A DNA stretch of 64,000 bases from Rhizobium leguminosarum (GTDB lineage: Bacteria > Pseudomonadota > Alphaproteobacteria > Rhizobiales > Rhizobiaceae). Position numbers and translations under genes: made by a program. The first letter of the stretch is position 1, and each line of letters begins with the position of its first letter. Shown here piece by piece: positions 8,313 to 17,380 of this stretch. The stretch spans positions 1,824,501 through 1,888,500 of the forward strand of contig NZ_JAGIOR010000001.1 in the NCBI RefSeq assembly GCF_017876795.1. The letters are read 5' to 3'. A model generated the notes under the pieces. It was not told the origin of the DNA and did not search any database. It saw nothing but the letters and a program-made list of their open reading frames with translations.

Positions 8313-9433
8313 GCGTCGCTGGGCGTCGACCTATATTCGCCTGCGGCACGCAGCAGCTTGTCCCGTGGCAGTGATAGCGCATGAATGCGGGCATTGCGCC
8401 AATGCCGGTCGAGATTGAGCCCGATGCCGGCCGATGTTTCCCCTGCAAGTTCGAACAGCGCGTTCGCGGTGTCGATTGCCGTTTCCCCGGCAAGGATCGC
8501 GGCCGCCGAGGCAGAGAAATGCGCATCCGCCATCGCGGCCTCCACAGGATTGACCTGGGCAATGTCGAGTTTGCGGCCAGCCCGTTCCAGGGCTGCGGCC
8601 GTCGCTTCGATGCGGACGGCGCGTTCGCCGATCCGGGGAAGGACGGCGGTGCGATCGTCGATCGCGGTCGTGAGGTCGGACCATGCGGCCCGCGCGATGC
8701 CGAGGCAGACGCCGGCCTTGAGCAGCAGGCCGAGCGAGATGCCAGTCGAATATTCGAAGGAGGGGGCTGGCGCAATCGCGTCGGCATTGACGTGAAGCGT
8801 GCCGACGATCGCCGTCGCGGATCCGTTGGTGCGCTGGCCGAAGCCGTCCCAATCGTCGATCACCTGCACGCCTTCGTCATTGCATACGAGGTAGAGCGTC
8901 ACCGGGCGGCTGGGTGGAGCGGTGGCGGCGGCCGCGATCCAGTCGGCAAATAGAATGCCGGGCGCTTGCCGCGTTCGCCCGCTCAGGCGGTAGCCCGGGC
9001 CTTCGGCCGTAAGCTCGGCTCCCTCGGTGAAGGTGGCGCCGGCAAAGCGGTCGCCGAGCAGCACACGGGCAAACAGCGATGCCTTTAAATCCTCGCCAGC
9101 CTGGGTGCGCAGCGTTTCCAGCACGCAAAAATGGTTTTCCAGCGCCTCGCCGATCGAGGCATCGCTCTCGGCGATGATTGCAACGATTTCGGCGAGCAGC
9201 GCGTTCGACACGTCGAGCCCTTCATGGTCGGGCGGAACAGTGATTGCCGTCAGTCCCGATACCGACAGCGCGTCGAGCTCGGCAAAGGGCAGCACGCGGT
9301 TGATGTCGCGTTCGCTCGCCTGATGCCGGAATGCGGCGGCGAGGCTGCGGGCGGTGGATATCGCCTCCTCTTCACTTTCGATGCGATGTGCGGGAGGCCT
9401 CACTTTATCCTGAAACTGCGATACCGTTCCCAT
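8309..9433 (-). CDS. SfnB/DszC-like acyl-CoA dehydrogenase-fold flavoprotein
   Basis: A 374-aa protein of the acyl-CoA dehydrogenase fold, closest in pattern to SfnB/DszC-type flavin monooxygenases involved in sulfur or dibenzothiophene-like chemistry. Seen: an N-terminal helical domain, the central beta-domain segment FAGATFTEGAELT, and the C-terminal helical domain ending LNLDRHWRNARIHALSLP, which matches the usual LDRHWRNAR signature. The last residues look shortened against relatives, and the TAG stop at 8309-8311 lies inside the terminal repeat of the adjacent MITE-like element. It may therefore be slightly truncated at its C-terminus. Substrate unknown. Confidence 0.72.
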   Translation of the reverse strand: MGTVSQFQDKVRPPAHRIESEEEAISTARSLAAAFRHQASERDINRVLPFAELDALSVSGLTAITVPPDHEGLDVSNALLAEIVAIIAESDASIGEALENHFCVLETLRTQAGEDLKASLFARVLLGDRFAGATFTEGAELTAEGPGYRLSGRTRQAPGILFADWIAAAATAPPSRPVTLYLVCNDEGVQVIDDWDGFGQRTNGSATAIVGTLHVNADAIAPAPSFEYSTGISLGLLLKAGVCLGIARAAWSDLTTAIDDRTAVLPRIGERAVRIEATAAALERAGRKLDIAQVNPVEAAMADAHFSASAAAILAGETAIDTANALFELAGETSAGIGLNLDRHWRNARIHALSLPRDKLLRAAGEYRSTPSDA

Positions 9434-9735
9434 CGGTCACTCTTTCCTACAGCGCCGCGGGCTCTTTTCGGACCTGCAAAGAACGCAGCAACTGGTTGAC
9501 TCGGCGCCTCCTGCTTTCCGAAAATCGCTCCGATTCTCGGGTCGATGCGAGAGATACAGGAGTGAGGGATCGGCCCTCGAATGATAAGGCCGGTTTTTCT
9601 ACAAAACCCGAAGGCTTTGAATTTTCTTACCAGCTTGATTGCCTTGTGCTCCACTCTATTTACGGTGAAGTGGGGCTTCCTTGATCGAGAAACATGATGA
9701 GCGGTACTCTTGCTCGCAACGGCGAGGTTTCGAAA
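9434..9735. other. intergenic region between the divergent SfnB-like and phosphatase genes
   Basis: About 300 bases with no supportable gene. Short frames here lack ribosome sites and family motifs. It should hold two divergent promoters, but I cannot point to convincing boxes. Confidence 0.5.
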
Positions 9736-10473
9736 ATGGCACGCCAGCCGAGACCGCGTCTGAGGCTGGATATTGCCGCTATCCCAACCTATGCGATCGG
9801 CGACATCCATGGGCGGTACGATCTGCTTGTGAAAGCAGAAGAGGCGATCCTGCGCGATGCCGCGCGATTGCCGGGTCGCAAGCTGATCGTCACGCTTGGC
9901 GACTATATCGACCGTGGGCCGGATTCGGCCCAGGTCATTACTCATCTCATGGAGCCGCCGCCTGATGATTTCGATCGCATCTGCCTTGCCGGCAATCACG
10001 AAATTGCCATGCTCGACTACATCGATGGCTGGATCTCCTATGACGAGTGGATGGGGATGGGTTCGGCAGAGTCGCTCAAATCCTATGGCCTCGATCCGGA
10101 GCATCTGCCGCTGGTCTTTCCCTCCGGCGCAAAGCTCGATGCCTTTATCCGCCAGTCGCTGCCGCACACGCATATCGATTTCATGCGGACGATGCCTGTC
10201 ATGCTGGAGACTCCAAGCGTAATATTCGTGCATGCCGGCATCAATCCAAAGCTGTCGCTCGGCGAGCAGACGGACGAGGATCTGGTCCTCATCCGTCAGC
10301 GGTTTCTCGAAAGCCGGGTGCCGTTGCCGAAACTCGTCGTTCACGGCCATACGCCGAACGACGAGCCCGACATACGGTCGAAACGGCTCAATCTCGATAC
10401 GCGCGCCTATCGCAGCGGCAAGCTCACCGTCGCCCGCCTGTGGCAGGGCGAGGTGCATCTGTTTTCCACCTGA
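9736..10473 (+). CDS. PPP-family metallophosphatase (serine/threonine phosphatase-like)
   Basis: A 245-aa calcineurin-like phosphoesterase of the bacterial PPP group. The metal-binding motifs appear in order: GDIHGRYD (residues 22-29), GDYIDRGPDS, AGNHEIAM, then VHAG and VVHGHTP near the end. The C-terminal NLDTRAYRSGKLTVARL matches bacterial PrpA/PrpE-like phosphatases. I chose the ATG at 9736 because GGCGAGG precedes it by eight bases; a frame-consistent ATG at 9694 has no clear site. The substrate (phosphoprotein or dinucleotide) cannot be told from sequence. Confidence 0.83.
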   Translation: MARQPRPRLRLDIAAIPTYAIGDIHGRYDLLVKAEEAILRDAARLPGRKLIVTLGDYIDRGPDSAQVITHLMEPPPDDFDRICLAGNHEIAMLDYIDGWISYDEWMGMGSAESLKSYGLDPEHLPLVFPSGAKLDAFIRQSLPHTHIDFMRTMPVMLETPSVIFVHAGINPKLSLGEQTDEDLVLIRQRFLESRVPLPKLVVHGHTPNDEPDIRSKRLNLDTRAYRSGKLTVARLWQGEVHLFST

Positions 10474-10506
10474 CTTCCGGCCTTTTCAGCCGCCTGCCGA
10501 AGCGGA

Positions 10507-13500
10507 TCAGACCGTCTCGCTCTCAACCGGGACGGTCTCGACCGGCTTCTCAGCGGGTCGGTTGCGGCGCCAGCCGCGCAGCACGACGTAGAAGACCGGC
10601 GTCAGGAACAGGCCGAAGATCGTCACACCCAGCATGCCCGAAAAGACGGCCGTGCCGAGCGACTGGCGCATTTCGGCGCCGGGGCCGGTGGCGATGGCAA
10701 GCGGCAGAACGCCGAAGATGAAGGCGAATGCCGTCATCAGGATCGGGCGCAGGCGAAGATGGCTGGCCTCGATGGCCGCCTCCACCGGCGACTTGCCCTC
10801 GTCTTCCGCTTGCCTGGCAAATTCGACGATCAGAATGGCGTTCTTGGCGGCAAGGCCGATCAGGACGATCAGGCCGATCTGCGTCAGGACGTTGTTGTCC
10901 ATTCCCCTCAGCGAGACCCCGATCAACGCCGCGAGCACCGCAAGCGGGACGATGAGGATGATCGCGAGCGGCAGAACCCAGCTTTCATACTGTGCCGCCA
11001 GCGCCAGGAAGACGAAGACCACAGACAGGGCGAAGATGTAAACGGCGGTGTTGCCGGTATGGGTCTCCTGGTAAGCGAGTTCGGTCCATTCGAAGGTTGT
11101 CCCTTGCGGCAGGATCTTCGCCGCCAGCGCTTCCATCTTCGCGATGGCATCGCCCGTCGATGTCCCCGGCGCCGGATTGCCCTGAAGCGGCACCGAGACA
11201 TACATGTTGTAGCGTTGGACAAGCGCCGGGCCGCTGGCATCCTGGATATCCATCAATGTTCCAAGCGGAACCAGCGCGCCGGTCGCCGATCGGACCTTCA
11301 GGGCGAGGATGTCTTCCCTGTCCATGCGATATTGCCGGTCGGCCTGGGCGCGGACCTGGTAGACGCGGCCGAACGCATTGAAATCGTTAACGTAGGCGAC
11401 GCCGAGATTGATGGAAAGCGCGTTGAAGATATTGGGGATCGGAACGTTCAAGAACCGCGCCTTGTCACGGTCGATCGCCAGGAAGTATTGCGGGCTTGCA
11501 TCGGAGAATGTCGTAAAGACGCCGGTCAGTCCCTCGGTCGTGGCTGCCGCACCCATCATCTGGCGGGCGAGACCAAGCACGCGCGTCATGTCGGCGTTTT
11601 CGAGATCGGAAATCTGCATCTTGAAACCACCGGAATTGCCGACGCCACGCACGGATGGCGGCGGGATGGCGATGATGAAGGCTTCCTGGATGCTTTGCAG
11701 TTTGCCGTAAAGCTCGCCGATGATCTTGTTGGCATTCTCTCCGCCTTCTTCACGTTCGGCAAAGGATTTAAACGGAACGAAGACGACGCCGGCATTCGAG
11801 GCATTGGTGAATGTCGCGCCGCTGAAGCCGGCAAATTGTACGGCGTTGCCGACACCGGGCACCGTACGGGCGATATCGCCCACCCGTTTGACGACGGCGT
11901 CGGTACGCGCAAGCGAGGCGCCATCGGGAAGCTGTATGACGATGATCGCGTAGCCCTGGTCCATGGTCGGGATGAAGCCCGCGGGAACGCGCGTGCTCAT
12001 ATACCAGGTTGCTCCGAGCAGGCAGACGAAGGCGACCATCGCTGCGGCCAGCCCGACCCAGCTGCTGACCAGATGCCGAACGGTCCATGAATAGCCGGAG
12101 CTCAGCCGATCGAATCCGTGATTGAAGCCGTTTGCAAGACCTCTTCCCAAGCGTGATGCAACATTCGTGCGCCTGGTTTCGTGGTCATGGGTTTTCAGCA
12201 ATATGCCTGCAAGGGCGGGCGACAGTGTCAGTGAATTCAACGCCGATATCGCGGTGGTGACCGAGATCGTCACGGCGAACTGCCTGTAGAACTGTCCGGA
12301 TATGCCCGGGATGAAGGCTGTCGGTACAAACACGGCGATCAGCACCAGCGAGATGGCGACGACGGCGGTTCCGACTTCGTCCATCGTGACATGGGAAGCC
12401 TGCTTCGGCGTCATCCCGCGGGCCAAATTGCGCTCGACGTTTTCCACCACCACGATCGCGTCGTCGACGACGATACCGATCGCCAGCACCAGGCCGAACA
12501 GGGTGAGCATGTTGAGCGAGAAGCCGAATGCCAGCAGGACGGCGAAGGTGCCAATCAGCGATACGGGGATGGCGATGATCGGAATGATTGCGGTTCGCCA
12601 GGATTGCAGGAAAACAAGAACGACGATCGCCACCAGGATGGCCGCCTCGGCGATGGTCCTGTAGACCTCGGTGATCGAATCCGAGATGAATTCGGTCGTG
12701 TCATAGACAATGCGATATTCCAGGCCCGGCGGGAAATTCTGCGAGACGTCCTTCATGAGCGTCTGAATCTGATGGGCCGTGTCGAGCGCGTTGCTTCCCG
12801 GCCGGGCGAAGATGCCGAGAGCAACTGCGGGGTCGTTGTTGAGATAACTGTTGGTGACGTAGTCCTGCGCGCCGAGTTCGATACGGGCGACATCCTGCAA
12901 CTGAACAAGTCGACCCGCTGTCGTCGATTTCACGATGACATATCGGAACTCTCGCGCATCGGAGAAGCGCCCTTCCGTTCGTACCGTATATTCGAACGCA
13001 TTCTTGCCGGTTACCGGCGGGGCACCGATCTTGCCGCCCGATACCTGGACGTTCTGATCTCTCAGCGCGGCAACGACGTCATCGGATGTCATCCCGTAGG
13101 CGGAGAGCTTTTCCGGGTCCAGCCAGATTCGCATCGAATACTGACGCTCGCCGAAGAGTTGCACGTCGCCGACGCCGTCAAGGCGAACGAGAACGTCGCG
13201 GATGCGGTTGCGGGCGTAGTTCGAGACGTAAAGCTGGTCATAGCGGTGTGACGGCGACAACAGGTGCACCACCATCATCAGATCGGGCGAACTCTTGTCG
13301 GTGGTCACCCCAAGGCGCTGGACTTCCTCGGGAAGACGGGGAAGGGCGATGGAAACGCGGTTCTGGACAAGCACCTGGACCTTGTCGAGATCGGTGCCGA
13401 GCTTGAAGGTGATCGTCAACGACATGGCGCCGTCGGCGCTGGAATACGAGGACATGTAAAGCATGTCCTCGACACCGTTGATCTGTTGTTCGAGCGGCGT

Positions 13501-13692
13501 CGAAACGGTATCGGCGATCGTCTGCGGGTCGGCGCCGGGATAGGAGGTGCGCACGACGATGGTCGGCGGGGCAATTTCCGGATACTGCGACACCGGCAAT
13601 TGCGTATAGGCAATGCCGCCGACGACGAGAAGAAGGATCGAGATGACCGCCGCAAAGATCGGCCGGTCGACGAAAAAATGAGCAAATCTCAT
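10507..13692 (-). CDS. RND multidrug efflux permease (HAE1 type)
   Basis: A 1061-aa inner-membrane RND pump of the AcrB/MexF class, full length for the family. It opens with FFVDRPIFAAVISILLLVVG, and the porter-domain landmark PEIAPPTIVVRTSYPGADP is present. The proton-relay aspartates are in GIVVDDAIVVVENVERN (TM4), and the second half repeats the architecture with GLAAKNAILIVEFARQAEDEG. The start codon overlaps the adaptor gene's stop by four bases (ATGA), so the two are translationally coupled. No outer-membrane channel gene is nearby. Substrates unknown. Confidence 0.93.
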   Translation of the reverse strand: MRFAHFFVDRPIFAAVISILLLVVGGIAYTQLPVSQYPEIAPPTIVVRTSYPGADPQTIADTVSTPLEQQINGVEDMLYMSSYSSADGAMSLTITFKLGTDLDKVQVLVQNRVSIALPRLPEEVQRLGVTTDKSSPDLMMVVHLLSPSHRYDQLYVSNYARNRIRDVLVRLDGVGDVQLFGERQYSMRIWLDPEKLSAYGMTSDDVVAALRDQNVQVSGGKIGAPPVTGKNAFEYTVRTEGRFSDAREFRYVIVKSTTAGRLVQLQDVARIELGAQDYVTNSYLNNDPAVALGIFARPGSNALDTAHQIQTLMKDVSQNFPPGLEYRIVYDTTEFISDSITEVYRTIAEAAILVAIVVLVFLQSWRTAIIPIIAIPVSLIGTFAVLLAFGFSLNMLTLFGLVLAIGIVVDDAIVVVENVERNLARGMTPKQASHVTMDEVGTAVVAISLVLIAVFVPTAFIPGISGQFYRQFAVTISVTTAISALNSLTLSPALAGILLKTHDHETRRTNVASRLGRGLANGFNHGFDRLSSGYSWTVRHLVSSWVGLAAAMVAFVCLLGATWYMSTRVPAGFIPTMDQGYAIIVIQLPDGASLARTDAVVKRVGDIARTVPGVGNAVQFAGFSGATFTNASNAGVVFVPFKSFAEREEGGENANKIIGELYGKLQSIQEAFIIAIPPPSVRGVGNSGGFKMQISDLENADMTRVLGLARQMMGAAATTEGLTGVFTTFSDASPQYFLAIDRDKARFLNVPIPNIFNALSINLGVAYVNDFNAFGRVYQVRAQADRQYRMDREDILALKVRSATGALVPLGTLMDIQDASGPALVQRYNMYVSVPLQGNPAPGTSTGDAIAKMEALAAKILPQGTTFEWTELAYQETHTGNTAVYIFALSVVFVFLALAAQYESWVLPLAIILIVPLAVLAALIGVSLRGMDNNVLTQIGLIVLIGLAAKNAILIVEFARQAEDEGKSPVEAAIEASHLRLRPILMTAFAFIFGVLPLAIATGPGAEMRQSLGTAVFSGMLGVTIFGLFLTPVFYVVLRGWRRNRPAEKPVETVPVESETV

Positions 13693-14867
13693 TGTCCGCT
13701 CTCCGCACCGGCGGTTTCGGGCGCAGTATCCTGCCGCTCCTGCGGCAGTTCGGTCATCTGAGGCGTGATCTTTGAACCCGGTCGGGCGCGCATCAGGCCG
13801 TTGACGATGATCGTCTCGGTGCCGTCAAGGCCCTCGCGTATCACGCGGTAGCCGTAAAGCCGCGGTCCGGGTCTGACCGGCTTGGTCGAAACCGTGCCGT
13901 CCGTCGCGACGACATAAACGACACGCTCGTTCTGATCCGAGCCGATTGCCTCGTCGGGGACGAGAATGGCCTGATAGGTGTTGGAAGCTTCGACCTGAAT
14001 GCGGCCGAAGAGGCCGGGCTGAAGGACGAGATCGGGGTTGGGAAAGCGGGCGCGGAGACGAATGGTGCCGCTCTGATTGTCGACCCGGTTTTCAGCGAAA
14101 TCGAGCTTTCCCTTGAACGGTTTGGCAGAGGGATCCGAGATCGTGACGGACACATCCAGGCCGCCACCGCCCAGCTGGAGATCCTTGCCCATTTTGCGCG
14201 CTGTGTCGGCGAAATTCAGCAGGCGGCGCTCATCGACGTCGAAATAGAAATCGATCGGGTCGAGCGAAACGATGGTCGTGAGTACGGTCTGGTCGGTCTG
14301 CACAAGGTTGCCGGCCGAGATCAGTCGGCGGTCGATGCGGCCGCTGAGCGGCGCCTTGATTTCGGTATATTCCATGTCGAGAGAAGCGCGATCGGCTGCG
14401 GCCTGCGCGCCGCGGACATTGGCCTCGGCCGAATCGAATTCGCGGCGGCGATCATCCAGCGTCTGCGCCGACTGGCTGCCGCTGGCGGAAAGCGATTGCG
14501 CGCGCTTATACTGCGCATCGGCAAAGACCAGAGCCGATTGCGACGCTTCGAGCGTCGCCTTTGCCTGGCTGAGCGCGGTTACGAAGGGCCTCTGGTCAAT
14601 GACGAAGAGCAGGTCGCCCTGCTTGACCAATGCGCCGTCCTGGAAATGGATTTCCTGCAGATATCCACCAACGCGCGAGCGAACGGAGACTTCGTCGACC
14701 GGCTCGAAGCGGCCGATGAATTCGTCACTGTCGATGACATCGCGAACGACCGGCTTGGCGACGGTGACCGGAGGAGGGGCAGACGGTGCGCCCTGCGCCA
14801 TCGCGGCCAGAGGCATGAACGTGGTGATGCAGCCGAGCATCAATATCCGTCGAAGCACGTAAGTCAT
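13689..14867 (-). CDS. RND efflux periplasmic adaptor (membrane fusion protein)
   Basis: A 392-aa AcrA/MexE-type adaptor with a GGAGG site eight bases before its ATG. The signal peptide is MTYVLRRILMLGCITTFMPLAAMA. The first lipoyl half-motif appears as VRSRVGGYLQEIHFQDGALVKQG and is followed by the alpha-helical hairpin. The second half appears as DYTEIKAPLSGRIDRRL-like sequence, followed by the beta-barrel domain. It lacks an N-terminal lipobox. It is the first gene of a two-gene operon with the pump at 10507-13692. The 259 bases upstream hold no gene. Confidence 0.9.
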   Translation of the reverse strand: MTYVLRRILMLGCITTFMPLAAMAQGAPSAPPPVTVAKPVVRDVIDSDEFIGRFEPVDEVSVRSRVGGYLQEIHFQDGALVKQGDLLFVIDQRPFVTALSQAKATLEASQSALVFADAQYKRAQSLSASGSQSAQTLDDRRREFDSAEANVRGAQAAADRASLDMEYTEIKAPLSGRIDRRLISAGNLVQTDQTVLTTIVSLDPIDFYFDVDERRLLNFADTARKMGKDLQLGGGGLDVSVTISDPSAKPFKGKLDFAENRVDNQSGTIRLRARFPNPDLVLQPGLFGRIQVEASNTYQAILVPDEAIGSDQNERVVYVVATDGTVSTKPVRPGPRLYGYRVIREGLDGTETIIVNGLMRARPGSKITPQMTELPQERQDTAPETAGAESGQ

Positions 14868-15126
14868 ACCGGTCCCTCCAATCGCGACAGCTGATAGACT
14901 GCCGCCGAACCTAAGATAAGGTGATGCTATTCATGTCTTGCTGCTTGAACGAAGGCCTCGGCCCCCGTGATTTCCCCCGGCGTTCAATCCATGAGAGGGA
15001 AGGCCGGCATACAATGCAAATTGGAAAAATCGTAACCTGTAGAACCGGATATAAACGGCAGCGGCGAAAAATAGCAAATGCCAATTGGCTGCGGTTTCGA
15101 AATCCATCAAAACGTCATGGATGGCG

Positions 15127-16671
15127 TCAGCTCTCGACGATCTCGTCGCGGCCGGGCGGCAGGACGGCGAGTTCGGCCCAATCGAGCTCCTGTTCCAGCA
15201 TGTGAAAAACATCGTCGTCGATCTCGTCGGCACGGCGCATCGCCGCCAGTCTGCGGCGTTTGGCGGCGATGACGTTGCGGCGCTGCTTGTCCAACCTGCT
15301 GACCTTGCGCGGGTGTTTCCCGTCGGCGGCGATCTCGCGTTCGGAGGTATAGACCTCGCGCAGGATATGGGCGGATTTATCCTCGTCGTCAGCGAGTTCG
15401 GCAAGCGCTGCATCGATCAACGCGACGCGGGCTCTGACGAGGTTGCGGTCCAGCGAGGTGTCCGGGTCGAATTTCAGGAAGCGGATTAGCGGTCCGAGCG
15501 GCAGGCCTTGGACGATGAGCGTGCCGAGAACGACGGCCAGCGCGCTGAGCAGGATGATATCTCGATCCGGGAAGTCGATCGGCAGAGCGAGTGCTGTCGC
15601 CAGCGTGACGAGGCCGCGCATGCCGCACCAGCCGGCAAGCAGGCTGGTCGCCAATGTCGGAACGGCTTGTATCGTCCGTCCGCGCGCGGCGAGAAAGTTG
15701 ACCACGCGGTTGTAGAGGAGCACCCAGGCCAGGCGGATGACGATAACGGTGATGAGGACCGCGGCGGCGAAGCTGATGGCGAAATTCAGGCGGCCGGGAT
15801 CGAGGTTGAGGACGATCTGCCTGGCCTGCAGGCCCATCAGCAGGAAGGCGAGCACGTTGAGCAGGAAGACTGCTGCTTCCCAGACCGAATAGGAATGGAT
15901 GCGGTGGCGGGCGGTCTGCCGCTCGGGCATGTACCGGGCGATCACCATGGCATAGACGACGATCGCCAGAATGGCTGAAAGGTGCAGCCGCTCGGCGATG
16001 ATCCACGTGCCGAAGGTGGCGACGAATTCGAGCAGGGTGCCGCCAAGCGTGCCTGCAAGCCTCAGGCCGACGATCATGTAGAGGCGGCCCATGAGAGAAC
16101 CGAGGATGAGGCCGCCAGGCACGGCGAGCGCCAGTTGCGCCAGGACGCCGGCGAAGAAGGTGGGGCTTGCGGCGGCTGCTACGGCGGCGCTGAAGATCAG
16201 CAGCGCGACGGCGTCGTTGAGCAGGCTTTCGCCCTTCAGGATCACGTAAGTCTGGCGCGGCAGGGTGAAGCGATCAAGCATGGCGGTCGCCGCCGCAGCA
16301 TCCGGCGGCGCGACGATGGCGCCGAGTGCGACAGCGGCGGCAAGCGGCAGGCCGGTCATCGTCACGCTGACGGCGGCGACGGCGGCGGCCGTCAGGATCA
16401 CGGCGATGGCGGCGAGCGAGAAGAGCGGCAGCCAGTTTCGTCGCAACGTTCTCGGCGGCAGATCATAGGCGGCGTCGAAGAGCACGGGTGCCACCAGCAG
16501 CGCCAGTGCAAGTTCGGGATCGATCGCGACCTCGGGCGCCCAGGGCACTGCGGCGACAATGACGCCGCCGATCGCCAGCATGGTCGGATATGGAATCTTG
16601 AACTTCCTGGAGAATTGCAGAAAGCCGATTGCCACCAGCAGCAGCGTCAACATGCTTTCGAAGAACGCCAT
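15127..16671 (-). CDS. Na+/H+ antiporter, CPA1 family
   Basis: A 514-aa monovalent cation/proton antiporter. The ATG at 16671 is preceded by GGGGAG, while the longer frame would need a TTG. About twelve hydrophobic spans fill residues 1-400. The family motif with the transport aspartates is visible in GAIVAPPDAAAATAMLDR and LKGESLLNDAVALLIF. The last roughly 110 residues are a charged cytoplasmic tail (LDRNLVRARVALIDAALAEL) that probably regulates activity. It likely exports Na+ or K+ in pH and salt adaptation. Divergent from the marR-emrAB operon. Confidence 0.88.
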   Translation of the reverse strand: MAFFESMLTLLLVAIGFLQFSRKFKIPYPTMLAIGGVIVAAVPWAPEVAIDPELALALLVAPVLFDAAYDLPPRTLRRNWLPLFSLAAIAVILTAAAVAAVSVTMTGLPLAAAVALGAIVAPPDAAAATAMLDRFTLPRQTYVILKGESLLNDAVALLIFSAAVAAAASPTFFAGVLAQLALAVPGGLILGSLMGRLYMIVGLRLAGTLGGTLLEFVATFGTWIIAERLHLSAILAIVVYAMVIARYMPERQTARHRIHSYSVWEAAVFLLNVLAFLLMGLQARQIVLNLDPGRLNFAISFAAAVLITVIVIRLAWVLLYNRVVNFLAARGRTIQAVPTLATSLLAGWCGMRGLVTLATALALPIDFPDRDIILLSALAVVLGTLIVQGLPLGPLIRFLKFDPDTSLDRNLVRARVALIDAALAELADDEDKSAHILREVYTSEREIAADGKHPRKVSRLDKQRRNVIAAKRRRLAAMRRADEIDDDVFHMLEQELDWAELAVLPPGRDEIVES

Positions 16672-16790
16672 CGAGCTCCCCAATGCGCGCCTCCGGCGGA
16701 GGCTGCTCCTGTCGCGGAACTAGGGCGGAGCTGGGCCACGGCTACCGTCTGGCGTCTCTAAAGGGCGATAGAGGGGAACCCAGGATAGGC

Positions 16791-16826
16791 TCGGCCGGCT
16801 GCGGCATTTTCGCCGCAGCCGGCCGA
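16791..16826. promoter_or_regulatory. perfect 15-bp GC-rich palindrome between divergent genes
   Basis: TCGGCCGGCTGCGGC (16791-16805) and its exact complement (16812-16826) flank a 6-nt loop. It lies between the antiporter start and the MarR gene, which diverge, so it cannot be an ordinary terminator for either. It could be a 5'-UTR structure or a protein-binding dyad. Confidence 0.5.
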
Positions 16827-16878
16827 ATCTGCCGTCCATACCCTTGTGCTGCACACAAGCTCAATATATTTACCCATA

Positions 16879-16896
16879 TTATAAGTATGCTTATAA
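16879..16896. promoter_or_regulatory. candidate MarR operator
   Basis: TTATAAG-TATG-CTTATAA is a perfect 18-bp dyad in an AT-rich stretch, 20 bases before the marR-like start codon. Size and position fit autorepression by a MarR dimer. Inferred, not shown. Confidence 0.5.
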
Positions 16897-16915
16897 ATAT
16901 CGGTCGCAGGTTTTC

Positions 16916-17380
16916 ATGAACGCCACTCCTACCCTCGGTTTCCTTCTCCACGACGTCGCGCGGCTGCTGCGCAAGCGGTTCGAGCAGCGTGCGAAGTGCC
17001 TTGGGCTGACCCGATCGCAATGGCAGACGCTTGCCTATCTCTCGAACAATGAAGGCATCCATCAAAGCGGGCTTGCCGAAATCCTCGAGGTCGAGCCGAT
17101 CACGCTGGTGCGCATCCTCGACAAACTCGCCGAACGCGGGCTGATCGAGCGCCGTCAGCACCCGACCGACCGGCGCATCTGGCTGCTCTACATGCGCGAA
17201 GAGGCGCATCCGTTGCTCGCCGAAATGCGCGAGATTGGCGACACCACCCGCGCGGAAGCGCTGCAAAGCGTTTCGGCCGAGCAGCGAGAACAGCTTTTCC
17301 GCACCCTATCCGTAATGAAGACGAACCTGGTTCAGGCATGCCGGACCCCGGTTGACGAGAACGAGACGAACGATGGCTGA
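16916..17380 (+). CDS. MarR-family transcriptional regulator of the EmrAB-type pump
   Basis: A 154-aa MarR-type winged helix regulator. The ATG at 16916 begins MNATPTLGFLLHDVARLLRK, and the upstream in-frame sequence is AT-rich promoter. The DNA-binding part is visible in GLAEILEVEPITLVRILDKL, and the wing in LIERRQHPTDRRIWLLYM with the conserved DRR. Its stop overlaps the adaptor gene start by eight bases, so it is the first gene of a marR-emrA-emrB operon. It probably represses the operon until a ligand such as a plant phenolic binds. The ligand is inference from similar pumps. Confidence 0.87.
   Translation: MNATPTLGFLLHDVARLLRKRFEQRAKCLGLTRSQWQTLAYLSNNEGIHQSGLAEILEVEPITLVRILDKLAERGLIERRQHPTDRRIWLLYMREEAHPLLAEMREIGDTTRAEALQSVSAEQREQLFRTLSVMKTNLVQACRTPVDENETNDG

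Noticed and set aside
10759..12090. 443-codon open frame on the plus strand
   Set aside because: Antisense to the first RND pump gene; composition and lack of motifs mark it as a shadow of high-GC coding DNA.
16791..16826. Terminator for the antiporter or marR gene
   Set aside because: The hairpin lies between two divergent starts, so it is upstream of both genes; it is listed as regulatory instead.
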